Shown piece after piece: positions 33,812 to 41,237 of a stretch of 64,000 nt of DNA (its first letter is position 1; each line of letters starts with the position of its first letter). The notes beneath the pieces are model-generated. The model was not told the DNA's origin and made no database searches. It saw only the letters and a program-made list of their open reading frames with translations. Location: NCBI RefSeq assembly GCF_004792655.1, contig NZ_SRZC01000004.1, positions 62,001 through 126,000 of the forward strand. Direction: 5' to 3'. Position numbers and translations under genes: made by a program. This DNA comes from Palleniella muris. Its GTDB lineage: Bacteria; Bacteroidota; Bacteroidia; Bacteroidales; Bacteroidaceae.

Positions 33812-34490
33812 ATATTTCCTTTTGGCACTGACTTTCGCCGCATTCATCGGAGCACAGTGGATAAGGAGGCGCACAGGGGTGGCATTGCTCAACCCGATTC
33901 TTGTCTCCATCATAGTCATCGTTTTGTTCTTGTTGCTTACGGGTATAGACTATGACTGCTATGCAGAGGGCGGTTCGTACATTGATTTTTGGCTGAAGCC
34001 TGCTGTTGTCGCGCTCGGTGTGCCGCTCTATCGTCAGCTGGAATCCATTCGCAAGCAGCTGCTGCCGCTGTTGCTGGCAGAGCTGGCAGGTTGTGTGGCA
34101 GGTCTTGTGTCTGTGGTTTTGGTGGCTCGCGTGCTGCAGGCGACACCGGAAGTTGTCCTTTCCCTCGCTCCGAAGGCTGTCACTACACCGATTGCCATGG
34201 AGGTTTCGCAGACCATTGGCGGCATACCGGCATTGACAGCTGCCGTTGTTGTGTGCACAGGAATCTTTGGAAGTATGGCAGGATTCTCCATGGTGCGCAT
34301 GAACCGTATCAAGAGCCCTATTGCCGGAGGGCTGTCAATAGGCACTGCTTCCCATGCTGTTGGCACTGCTGCCGCTTTTGAGCGCAGGGGAATGCGCTAT
34401 GGGGCGTACTCTTCTTTGGGACTGACACTTAACGGTTTGCTGACAGCATTGCTTTCTCCGTTTATCCTTCCGTTGCTTGGCTATTGCTGA
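33786..34490 (+). CDS. CidB/LrgB-family membrane protein
   Basis: This partner of the LrgA-like protein is about 234 residues with seven or more hydrophobic helices. It carries family motifs NPILVSIIVIV, LKPAVVALGVPLYRQ, LAPKAVTTPIAMEVS, GGIPALTAAVVV and GTASHAVGTAAAFE. ATGs at 33786 and 33792 are both possible. The pair is a two-gene operon ending before a long inverted repeat at 34514-34615. LrgB is required with LrgA for autolysis modulation in Gram-positives; in Bacteroidota the role is inferred only from homology. Confidence 0.92.
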   Translation: MVMEFLQNKYFLLALTFAAFIGAQWIRRRTGVALLNPILVSIIVIVLFLLLTGIDYDCYAEGGSYIDFWLKPAVVALGVPLYRQLESIRKQLLPLLLAELAGCVAGLVSVVLVARVLQATPEVVLSLAPKAVTTPIAMEVSQTIGGIPALTAAVVVCTGIFGSMAGFSMVRMNRIKSPIAGGLSIGTASHAVGTAAAFERRGMRYGAYSSLGLTLNGLLTALLSPFILPLLGYC

Positions 34491-34513
34491 AAAACTGTAT
34501 TTGTGATAAATAA

Positions 34514-34615
34514 ATTGCTCGAAGAAAACAAAGAACCAAAAGAAATTGCTTCGCTATAAATGCGTCACCCGCTGTATGAAGCTATTCTTTTGATTCTTTG
34601 TTTTCTTCGAGCAAT
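34514..34615. repeat. 31-bp inverted repeat (30/31 matches) between convergent genes
   Basis: The arms 34514-34544 and 34585-34615 begin and end with ATTGCTCGAAGAAAACAAAG and differ at one position, with a 40-base loop. The position between lrgB and the convergent aldo/keto reductase gene suits a bidirectional terminator. The AT-rich arms and large loop also resemble a tiny MITE. An inner partial pairing (TTGCTTC with GAAGC) shortens the loop. Confidence 0.7.
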
Positions 34616-34641
34616 ACTTATATGGAGTATGAATCCACCTG

Positions 34642-36066
34642 TCATAGTTTGTCGGAATAGCGGCGCACTTCCTCTGTAAACCGGTCTATGCGTCGCATTT
34701 CGGCAGGGATGTTGATGCGCTGCGGGCAATGCTCGTTGCACTCCTTGCAGCCAACGCAATGGTCTGCCTGGCGGAGTTTCGGCACGCTGCGGTCGTAACC
34801 GATGAGGTAGGCACGGCGGTGCTTGGCATATTCCGGGTCTTTCTCGCCACGGTTTGGCATAATGCCGTCATTGATGCACTTGTTGAAATGGCTGAAAATC
34901 GCCGGGATGTTCAGACCGTAAGGGCACGGCATGCAGTAGTTGCATTCGTTGCATGGTATGGTTTTGAGGTTGTAAATCTCGTCAGCAATGGACATAAGCA
35001 GCTTGTCCTCCTCTTTGCTGATAGGCTCAAGTGGTGAATATGTCGCGACATTCTCCTTGAGATGCTCCATGTAAGTCATGCCACTGAGCACAGTGAGCAC
35101 CCCTTCCGGTGTGCCGGCATAGCGGAAAGCCCAGCTTGCGACGCTGTCTTCCGGGCGTCTTTGCTTGAGTTTCTTTGCTATGTATGTCGGGATGTTTGCA
35201 AGTCTGCCTCCGAGAAGCGGCTCCATGATGACGGCAGGGATGTTGCGTTTCTTCAGCTCTTCATAGAGATAGGATGCATCGGTGTTGCGTGGGTTTATCT
35301 CATCGGCATAGCTCCAGTCGAGATAGTTCAGCTCTATCTGCACGAAATCCCAGTGGTACTTGCCCTCGTCGTGCCATTTCAGGAGCATATCGTAGATTTT
35401 CACGTCGCCATGGTAGGAGAATCCGAGATTGCGGATGCGTCCTTTTTTCTTCTGTTCCACCAGCCAATCGAGTATGCCGTTGTCCATATAACGGCTATTG
35501 AATGTGGCAAGCGAGTCGTCGCCTCCACCGATTGCATGAAGCAGGAGATAGTCAATATAGTCCGTCTGAAGGTTTTTCAGTGAGTCTTCAAACATCTTTA
35601 TGGAAGCCTCGCGGGGCCATGTCTCAGGGGAAAAATTGGACAACTTCGTGGCAATGAAGTATTTATCGCGCTTGTGTCGCTTCAGTGCGATGCCGGTAGC
35701 AGCTTCGGAACGTCCCTGGCAATAGACAGGTGATGTGTCGAAATAATTGATACCGTGTTCGAGAGCGTAGTCTATCTGACGGTTGACCATCTCCTGGTCA
35801 ATGTCTGCATCGCTGTTGTCCTTGAGTTTTGCGCCGTCGACGAGTGGCAGGCGCATCATGCCATAGCCAAGGATTGAGACCTTGTCCCCATTGTTTGGGT
35901 TAGTCCTCATTGTCATTTCTCCGCGTGGCACCATGCTCTTGTCTGACGTTTTTGCCTCTGTTGCGCTGTCGTTCTTGCCCTTGCAGGCAGCCAGCAGTGA
36001 TGATGAGGCTATTGCCGTGCCGGAGAATATCTTTAAGAAATCACGTCGGTTTATGGTTTTCTTCAT
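34642..36066 (-). CDS. Tat-exported aldo/keto reductase lipoprotein with C-terminal 4Fe-4S domain
   Basis: The 474-residue protein begins with a twin-arginine motif (INRRDFLK, residues 5-12) and a lipobox-like LLAAC (Cys28), suggesting a Tat-exported lipoprotein. The aldo/keto reductase barrel follows: NYFDTSPVYCQGRSE with the catalytic Tyr region, IATKLSNFS with the Lys, and LLLHAIGGG with the His. The C-terminus has ferredoxin-type clusters CNECNYCMPCPYGLNIP and CVGCKECNEHCPQRINIP. Tat export is explained by assembly of the Fe-S clusters in the cytoplasm, and tatA-tatC are just upstream in the same direction. Substrate unknown. The gap to the upstream Fe-S gene (252 bases) contains a repeat, so it may have its own promoter. 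Confidence 0.88.
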   Translation of the reverse strand: MKKTINRRDFLKIFSGTAIASSSLLAACKGKNDSATEAKTSDKSMVPRGEMTMRTNPNNGDKVSILGYGMMRLPLVDGAKLKDNSDADIDQEMVNRQIDYALEHGINYFDTSPVYCQGRSEAATGIALKRHKRDKYFIATKLSNFSPETWPREASIKMFEDSLKNLQTDYIDYLLLHAIGGGDDSLATFNSRYMDNGILDWLVEQKKKGRIRNLGFSYHGDVKIYDMLLKWHDEGKYHWDFVQIELNYLDWSYADEINPRNTDASYLYEELKKRNIPAVIMEPLLGGRLANIPTYIAKKLKQRRPEDSVASWAFRYAGTPEGVLTVLSGMTYMEHLKENVATYSPLEPISKEEDKLLMSIADEIYNLKTIPCNECNYCMPCPYGLNIPAIFSHFNKCINDGIMPNRGEKDPEYAKHRRAYLIGYDRSVPKLRQADHCVGCKECNEHCPQRINIPAEMRRIDRFTEEVRRYSDKL

Positions 36067-36127
36067 TTTGAAGTATGTTTTTGATTGTTTTTAATCCTGC
36101 TCAGCAGATAAAGGATTTTTGTTGGCA

Positions 36128-36275
36128 AACCGCTAACGCGGTTCTGAAGCACAGTTGCATATTGTTTTGTGAAAGGTGGAGTTTCCGTCTTTTCACCGCT
36201 AATGCGGTTCCGAAGCATAGGGGAATCTTGTCTGATGAAAGATAAAGCTACCGTACTGCCAACGCTAATGCGGTT
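36128..36275. repeat. Cluster of three AACCGCTAACGCGGTT-type palindromes (element D)
   Basis: AACCGCTAACGCGGTT (36128-36143), ACCGCTAATGCGGTT (near 36196-36210) and AACGCTAATGCGGTT (36261-36275) recur at roughly 66-bp intervals. The same hairpin core caps both ends of the element at 18566-18775, so the two loci belong to one REP-like family. It lies between the Fe-S fusion gene and the aldo/keto reductase gene. Confidence 0.65.
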
Positions 36276-36318
36276 CTATCTTTGTATTTGGTTTTCTTTC
36301 TGCTGAATTTGTTCACGT

Positions 36319-37851
36319 TTATATTTCCCTATGTACCTCGTGTCCTTCGACATAGATAGCAGACAGAGGTCGTACAGGACAGAGGTTCTCGCAAGCGCCG
36401 CATCCGATGCAGACAGCCGTGTTGACAGCAGGGATTTTCAGCGTGTTCTTGTCGTCAGGGTCATCCTCCGGGTTGAGCGGCACCATTGTTATCGCCCCTG
36501 TCGGACAGTGGCGTGCGCAGTTTCCGCAGTCTACGCCTTCGCTGACAGGCAGGCAGTTCTTGCGAATCCATACGGCATGACCTATCTGTATGGAGGATTT
36601 CAGGTCTTTTCCAATCTTTGTTATTGCGCCGGTAGGGCAGAGGTCACTGCATCGTGTGCATTCCGGACGGCAGTAACCGCGCTCGTAGCTCATGGTCGGC
36701 TGCATCAGTGTGGACAGGTTTGTAGAAGGGCGGAGCACACCGTTCGGGCATGCCGAGATGCACAGTTGGCAGGATGTGCAGTGCTGTGCCATGTGTTGCG
36801 CCGAGAGAGAGCCGGGAGGTGATAGCGGTGTCTCACGTTTCGGAGCCTCTTTGTCCTCTATCTCTGCCAGTCCGCCGTCGAGCTTTGCCTGTGCCGATGC
36901 TGTCGCCGCCGCTGTCGTTGCCATGGCGGAAGCGAGGAGGAATGAGCGTCTTGAGGTGTCCACAGTTTCTTTTTCCTTGCTCTTTTTGTTAGTGTCAGGC
37001 TGTCCTGCGGTGCCTGCTGCCTTTGTCTTTTGTGCAGCTTTATGTCCGAAAGTCAGTGCGTCATGCTTGCATTTGTCTATGCAGTCGCCGCATGTAACGC
37101 ATCGGCTGTAGTCTATTTCATGGTTCTTGAAATCAATGCATGCCGCTTTGCAGTTGCGTGCGCACAGTCCGCAGTTTACGCATTTGTCACTGTTGAAATG
37201 CACTTTCATGTATGAATGTCGTGCAAACAGGCTCAGTATTGTTCCCACAGGGCATATTGTGTTGCAGTAAGTTCTGCCTCCGCGTGCTGCCAAGACTATT
37301 ATAATAAGGAGTGTTGCCACTGCAATTCCGACAGTGACAGTGCTGCGCATCCACACTTCCGTAGAGTAGAAAGCGTAGCTGTCATAGTGTTCGGCTGCCA
37401 TGGCAAGGAGGTTATTGCCCCATTGCCATACGGGAAGGAGCAGGGAAGCTGCCATTCTGCCATAGCTGCTGTAAGGGGCGAGGAGGGAGACGATGATGTT
37501 AATGCCTGCTAAGGCGGACGCAATGAAGACGATCAGCATGGCATAGCGCAGGATTTTCTTCTCCGGTGAGTAGCTGAAGCGGTTGCGCTTCATTTTGCTT
37601 CTGCCTTTGGAGATGATGTCCTGAAGGATGCCAAGCGGGCATATCACGGAGCAGTAGATGCGTCCGAACACCAATGTCAGGGCTATTATTCCGATGACAA
37701 CGCCGATGTTCAGTGCGTAGAATGCCGGCCAGAACTGTATTTTCGCCATCCAGCCGAGCCACGAATGGAGCGTTCCTGTAAAGTCAAGGAACAGCAGTGT
37801 GATGCCAATGAACATCACGGTGGCAAGTGTTATTCTTGTTTTTCTAAGCAT
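36319..37851 (-). CDS. NapH/NapG-like membrane polyferredoxin fusion with an internal Tat-type signal
   Basis: The first 210 residues are membrane-spanning, with NapH-like cysteine motifs YCSVICP (about 66-72) and YCNTICP (about 195-201). Two ferredoxin clusters follow (CVNCGLCARNC, 224-234; CVTCGDCIDKC, 251-261), then a hydrophilic Lys-rich linker. DTSRRSFLLASAMA follows (Arg301-Arg302) with a hydrophobic Ala-rich stretch ending near ASAQA (about 318-322), a twin-arginine-type signal in the middle of the protein. After it come four more clusters typical of NapG/MauM ferredoxins, the last being CIGCGACENLCP. The likely role is passing electrons from the membrane to periplasmic partners. It is 27 bases behind tatC. 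The partner reductase is not identified. Confidence 0.85.
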   Translation of the reverse strand: MLRKTRITLATVMFIGITLLFLDFTGTLHSWLGWMAKIQFWPAFYALNIGVVIGIIALTLVFGRIYCSVICPLGILQDIISKGRSKMKRNRFSYSPEKKILRYAMLIVFIASALAGINIIVSLLAPYSSYGRMAASLLLPVWQWGNNLLAMAAEHYDSYAFYSTEVWMRSTVTVGIAVATLLIIIVLAARGGRTYCNTICPVGTILSLFARHSYMKVHFNSDKCVNCGLCARNCKAACIDFKNHEIDYSRCVTCGDCIDKCKHDALTFGHKAAQKTKAAGTAGQPDTNKKSKEKETVDTSRRSFLLASAMATTAAATASAQAKLDGGLAEIEDKEAPKRETPLSPPGSLSAQHMAQHCTSCQLCISACPNGVLRPSTNLSTLMQPTMSYERGYCRPECTRCSDLCPTGAITKIGKDLKSSIQIGHAVWIRKNCLPVSEGVDCGNCARHCPTGAITMVPLNPEDDPDDKNTLKIPAVNTAVCIGCGACENLCPVRPLSAIYVEGHEVHREI

Positions 37852-37878
37852 AAAAGTTTATGTTTCGGGTTTCTTTGT

Positions 37879-38640
37879 TTATGATTTTGTCATGCTTACG
37901 ATGAAAATGCTTGCTTCATAGAGCAGACATATCGGCAGACTGACGATCGTTAGGGTGAAGATGTCGGAAGTAGGGGTTATGGCTGCCGCCACAATCAGTA
38001 TTGCCACAATGGCATGGCGTCGGAAATGGCGCATCCATTCCGGACGCAGCAGTCCCATTACGGCAAGCACCCAGCACACCACAGGTAGTTCGAACATGAT
38101 GCCAAAAGTCAGTGTCATCATCATGAATGTGTCGATGTAGGAGCTGACAGTGAGCATGTTGTCAATGTCGGTGCTGACCTGGTATGTCCCGAGAAACCTT
38201 ACTGTGAGTGGGAAAATCAGGAAATAGTTGACCGCCATGCCTATGATGAACATGACATAGCCTGACAACACAGCCTTTACAGATGCTTTGCGCTCGTTGG
38301 CATAGAGTGCCGGCGAGATGAAGCGGAACAACACATATATTATATAAGGTGACGCTACGGCTATTCCGGCGATAGCTGCCACTTTCAGGTGTATCATGAA
38401 TTGCTCTGTCAGTCCTGTGTTTATGAGATGCAGGGTGAAAGGTTCTGCACCGAGAAGTCTGTAAGTGAGGAAGTCCCCATGTGACGGTGCGAGTACAATT
38501 CCGAACAGTTGGTCTTTCATGAAGAAAGCCATGACACCGCTTATCGTTACCGCTGCGACAATCTTTATCAGGCATGACCGCAGTGCATCAAGATGTTCCC
38601 AAAACGATAGGTTGTCAGCGGGAAGGTCTTGCTTGCTCAT
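37879..38640 (-). CDS. tatC: Sec-independent protein translocase TatC
   Basis: TatC is the receptor of the twin-arginine pathway, which exports folded proteins. The 253-residue protein shows LSFWEHLDALRSCLIK at the N-terminus (conserved Glu-His-Leu-x-x-Leu-Arg). Six hydrophobic helices follow, with FRFISPALYANERKA, FMMMTLTFGIMFELPVV and RHAIVAILIVAAAITPT. The ATG at 38640 follows the tatA stop by one base; a GTG at 38652 would overlap. With only TatA and TatC, this is the minimal system. The adjacent Fe-S fusion and aldo/keto reductase both carry twin-arginine motifs and are its likely dedicated cargo. Confidence 0.94.
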   Translation of the reverse strand: MSKQDLPADNLSFWEHLDALRSCLIKIVAAVTISGVMAFFMKDQLFGIVLAPSHGDFLTYRLLGAEPFTLHLINTGLTEQFMIHLKVAAIAGIAVASPYIIYVLFRFISPALYANERKASVKAVLSGYVMFIIGMAVNYFLIFPLTVRFLGTYQVSTDIDNMLTVSSYIDTFMMMTLTFGIMFELPVVCWVLAVMGLLRPEWMRHFRRHAIVAILIVAAAITPTSDIFTLTIVSLPICLLYEASIFIVSMTKS

Positions 38641-38641
38641 T

Positions 38642-38833
38642 TCATTTCCCACTGTTTGCCTTTGTCTCTGCGTCTTCTTTTTTGCCGGGTTGCGGTTCCT
38701 CTATTCCGTTCACGCCGTCTTTGAAGCTGCGCACTCCTTTTCCGAGTCCGCGCATCATCTCCGGAATCTTCTTACCACCGAAAAACAGCAGTATCACGAT
38801 GCAAATGAGTATGATTTCTTGTGTTCCAATCAT
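38642..38833 (-). CDS. tatA: Sec-independent protein translocase TatA
   Basis: This 63-residue protein has one membrane helix (IGTQEIILICIVILLFFGG), the conserved Phe-Gly-x-Lys hinge (FFGGKKIPEMMRGLGKG) and an amphipathic helix with a charged tail. It polymerises to form the Tat translocation pore. The ATG at 38833 is chosen because the promoter -7 box (38881-38888) lies upstream of it. The frame is open back to 38923, but that part overlaps the promoter. First gene of tatA-tatC-NapHG-like. Confidence 0.93.
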   Translation of the reverse strand: MIGTQEIILICIVILLFFGGKKIPEMMRGLGKGVRSFKDGVNGIEEPQPGKKEDAETKANSGK

Positions 38834-38880
38834 GATGTTAAGTTTCTTTGGGTTTATGTTTCGTTTGTCAGAATATGTTG

Positions 38881-38912
38881 CAAATTTACAAAAAAATACC
38901 CATATCACCAAA
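38881..38912 (-). promoter_or_regulatory. Promoter of the tatA operon
   Basis: On minus, TTTG (38912-38909), exactly 20 bases, TAAATTTG (38888-38881). It matches the Bacteroidota consensus. It is embedded in the terminator hairpin of the upstream esterase gene. Confidence 0.75.
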
Positions 38913-38930
38913 TAAATCAGCAATATGGGT
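38898..38930 (-). terminator. Terminator of the CE7 esterase gene, overlapping the tatA promoter
   Basis: On minus, ACCCATAT pairs with ATATGGGT around a T-rich loop and is followed by TTTTTTT. It ends transcription of the gene stopping at 38988. The loop contains the TTTG element of the tatA promoter. Confidence 0.65.
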
Positions 38931-38987
38931 AATTATTACCGTTATTATGTTAATGGCATTTGCTATGTTTTTGTTTTTGTAAGTGGC

Positions 38988-40289
38988 TTATTTCAGATGT
39001 CTCTGTATCCATTTCATGTGTCCGTATTCTGTGGCATCCGATGTCCAATGCTCATTGACAGGAGTGATGAGTGCCTCTTTCTCGCATTTTAGCACATTAT
39101 ATACGGCGTATGATGTGGTAGGAGGGCAGGTGTTATCGTTATACCCCCATGTCATATAAGTAGGGCAAGTGATGTGGCGAGCAAAGTTCACGACATCGTA
39201 ATATGCCATGACTTTTATCTTTTCCGGTGTCAACATTCCTTTTGCTTTTTTGAAATGCGGATAACCACCGGTGCGTCCCTCTTCCGCATATCCTGCCATA
39301 TCGGAGAGGGCAGGGTGGTTTGCCACACACTGTGTCACACGGTTGTCGATGCCCGCTGCCACCATTGCCAGTGCACCTCCTTGGCTTCCGCCCTGGAAAG
39401 CGACATTCTTGCCGTCCCATTCAGGCAGGGATGTCATGAAGTCTGTTGCACGGATGAGTGCGAGATAGACATGGCGCATGTAGTAATTGTCGCGGTTGTC
39501 GAGTCCGTTGTCAAGGTAATTGTTGCCGTCAGTCTGGAAAGCGGACTGTATTTCCCTGAAGGTCTTCTCCGGAGTTCGTGGGTCTATGCCATGGATTTCC
39601 ATTTCAAGGCGTAGGAAACCGTTCTCTGCATAGTATTTGTGGCGTAGTGGTTCCTTGATTGTCTTTATACCGGCTCCCGGAGGGCAGATGCATATCGGGT
39701 GGTTGCCTTGTTTCATGTTGCGTGGATATGTCAGGTAGGCATAAACGCTGTGCTTGTTGTCGACCTTGAGTTTTATGAGGTCACAAAGGATTTTGTCTGT
39801 GCAATATTCCTCTGCACGCTCACGAGTATAGGAGAGAGTTTGTTTGAGTGACTTTTTCTGTGCATCCCAAAATGACACGAAATCAGAAGGCTCTTTTGTG
39901 TAAGGTGTGATTTTGTTGACAGAGAACCCCACCTTTATATGGTGTACATAAGTCGTTCCGTCAATGTTGACGGCAAGGTTAAGGTCGCGGAATCCCGGTA
40001 TCTTGCGTGAGCCGATGTTAATGTTGCAGCGTCCGTTCTTCAGAGTTGCCGTGCCTTGCTTGTCAGTTTGGAGCATGTCATTGGACAGTTTCCAGCTGAT
40101 TTGCCCGTCACGTGGTATGCCATATTTATAGAACTGCACTTCTATTGTGGCGTTCTCTCCACATTCATACAGCCAGTCTGCATGGTTGGGCACTGTCACC
40201 CAAAGGTAGTCAGAGCGGTAAGGATAGTTTTCTGCGGCAATGTTTAATGTGCACGCTATCAACAGGAGTGCAAGGATAAGTTTTCTCAT
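38988..40289 (-). CDS. Acetylxylan esterase-like hydrolase (carbohydrate esterase family 7), exported
   Basis: The enzyme removes acetyl groups from xylan or other acetylated sugars. After a signal peptide (MRKLILALLLIACTLNIAAE) is an N-terminal beta domain of about 110 residues. The alpha/beta hydrolase follows, with the CE7 features CICPPGAG, HGIDPRTPEKTF and YLALIRATDFMTSLPEWDG. The nucleophile is in FQGGSQGGALAM, the acid in WGYNDNTCPPTTSY and the His in NEHWTSDATEYG. The N-terminal extension and the 433-residue length fit the Bacteroidota acetylxylan-esterase group. It is the last gene of the minus-strand run after ispH (40-base gap). Exact substrate is inferred. Confidence 0.88.
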   Translation of the reverse strand: MRKLILALLLIACTLNIAAENYPYRSDYLWVTVPNHADWLYECGENATIEVQFYKYGIPRDGQISWKLSNDMLQTDKQGTATLKNGRCNINIGSRKIPGFRDLNLAVNIDGTTYVHHIKVGFSVNKITPYTKEPSDFVSFWDAQKKSLKQTLSYTRERAEEYCTDKILCDLIKLKVDNKHSVYAYLTYPRNMKQGNHPICICPPGAGIKTIKEPLRHKYYAENGFLRLEMEIHGIDPRTPEKTFREIQSAFQTDGNNYLDNGLDNRDNYYMRHVYLALIRATDFMTSLPEWDGKNVAFQGGSQGGALAMVAAGIDNRVTQCVANHPALSDMAGYAEEGRTGGYPHFKKAKGMLTPEKIKVMAYYDVVNFARHITCPTYMTWGYNDNTCPPTTSYAVYNVLKCEKEALITPVNEHWTSDATEYGHMKWIQRHLK

Positions 40290-40329
40290 TGTGTTATAAA
40301 TAGTTTCGGTTAGTGTTGGATATTGTGTC

Positions 40330-41190
40330 TTATGCTCTTTTCTTTATCTCTTCCGCACACTGCTCCATAAGCCATTTCGGTGTGCTTGTCGCACCGCAGA
40401 CGCCTACGGAAGATACATTTTCAAGCCATTTGTCCTGTATCTCGTCAGGACCTTCGATGAGGAATGTGTTCGGATTCACTTTCAGGCATTCGTTGTAGAG
40501 AACCTTTCCATTGCTGCTTTTCCTGCCGGATACGAAGAGCACAAGCCCGTGTTTCTTGGCAAATTCGCGTATGTTGTCCATACGGTTTGCCACCTGCCGG
40601 CAGATTGTGTCAAAACTTTTGAATGTGCATCCGTTTGCTATATGCTGCCGGCAGTATTCGATTATGCGTCGGTATTCCTCAAGTGATTTCGTCGTTTGTG
40701 AGTATAGGAAAATGTCGCGGTTAAAGTCTATGGCAGAATCCTGCAACTGCTCGTAATGCTCTATGACGATAGCCTTGCCGTCGGTCTGCCCGACAAGCCC
40801 GAGAACCTCGGCATGTCCGTTCTTTCCGAAGATGACAATCTGGGCGTTTGGGTTCTCTTCATGCTGCCGGCGTATGCGCCTTTGCAGGGCAAGCACCACG
40901 GGGCAGGTGGCGTCGATTATCTCCACATTGTTCTTTTCTGCAATGCTGTAGGTGCGTGGCGGTTCGCCATGTGCACGGAGCAGCACCCGGGCGTTATGCA
41001 GTTCTTGCAGTTCGTCATGCCCTATGGTTACCAGTCCCTTCTCCCGCAGCCTGTCGCATTCCGTGCCATTATGCACAATGTCGCCCAGGCAGTAGAGCTT
41101 TGTGCCCTCTGCCAGTTTCTCTTCGGCTTTCCGGATGGCAGTTGTCACACCGAAGCAGAAGCCGCTTCCGTTGTCAATCTCTATGTTCAT
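40330..41190 (-). CDS. ispH: 4-hydroxy-3-methylbut-2-enyl diphosphate reductase
   Basis: IspH performs the last step of the MEP isoprenoid pathway with a 4Fe-4S cluster. The 286-residue protein has the three cluster cysteines in GFCFGVTTAI, DATCPVVL and GVCGATSTPKWL. HGEPPRTY, FGKNGHAEVLGL and SGRKSSNGKVLY complete the pattern; the usual SSNS/T of the substrate site appears here as KSSNGK. Length matches single-domain IspH. It follows meaB by 47 bases and precedes the esterase by 40 bases, all on minus. Confidence 0.95.
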   Translation of the reverse strand: MNIEIDNGSGFCFGVTTAIRKAEEKLAEGTKLYCLGDIVHNGTECDRLREKGLVTIGHDELQELHNARVLLRAHGEPPRTYSIAEKNNVEIIDATCPVVLALQRRIRRQHEENPNAQIVIFGKNGHAEVLGLVGQTDGKAIVIEHYEQLQDSAIDFNRDIFLYSQTTKSLEEYRRIIEYCRQHIANGCTFKSFDTICRQVANRMDNIREFAKKHGLVLFVSGRKSSNGKVLYNECLKVNPNTFLIEGPDEIQDKWLENVSSVGVCGATSTPKWLMEQCAEEIKKRA

Positions 41191-41237
41191 GATTTGTTGG
41201 TAAAGTGCAAAATCTCGGGCAAATGGTGGACTGGATG

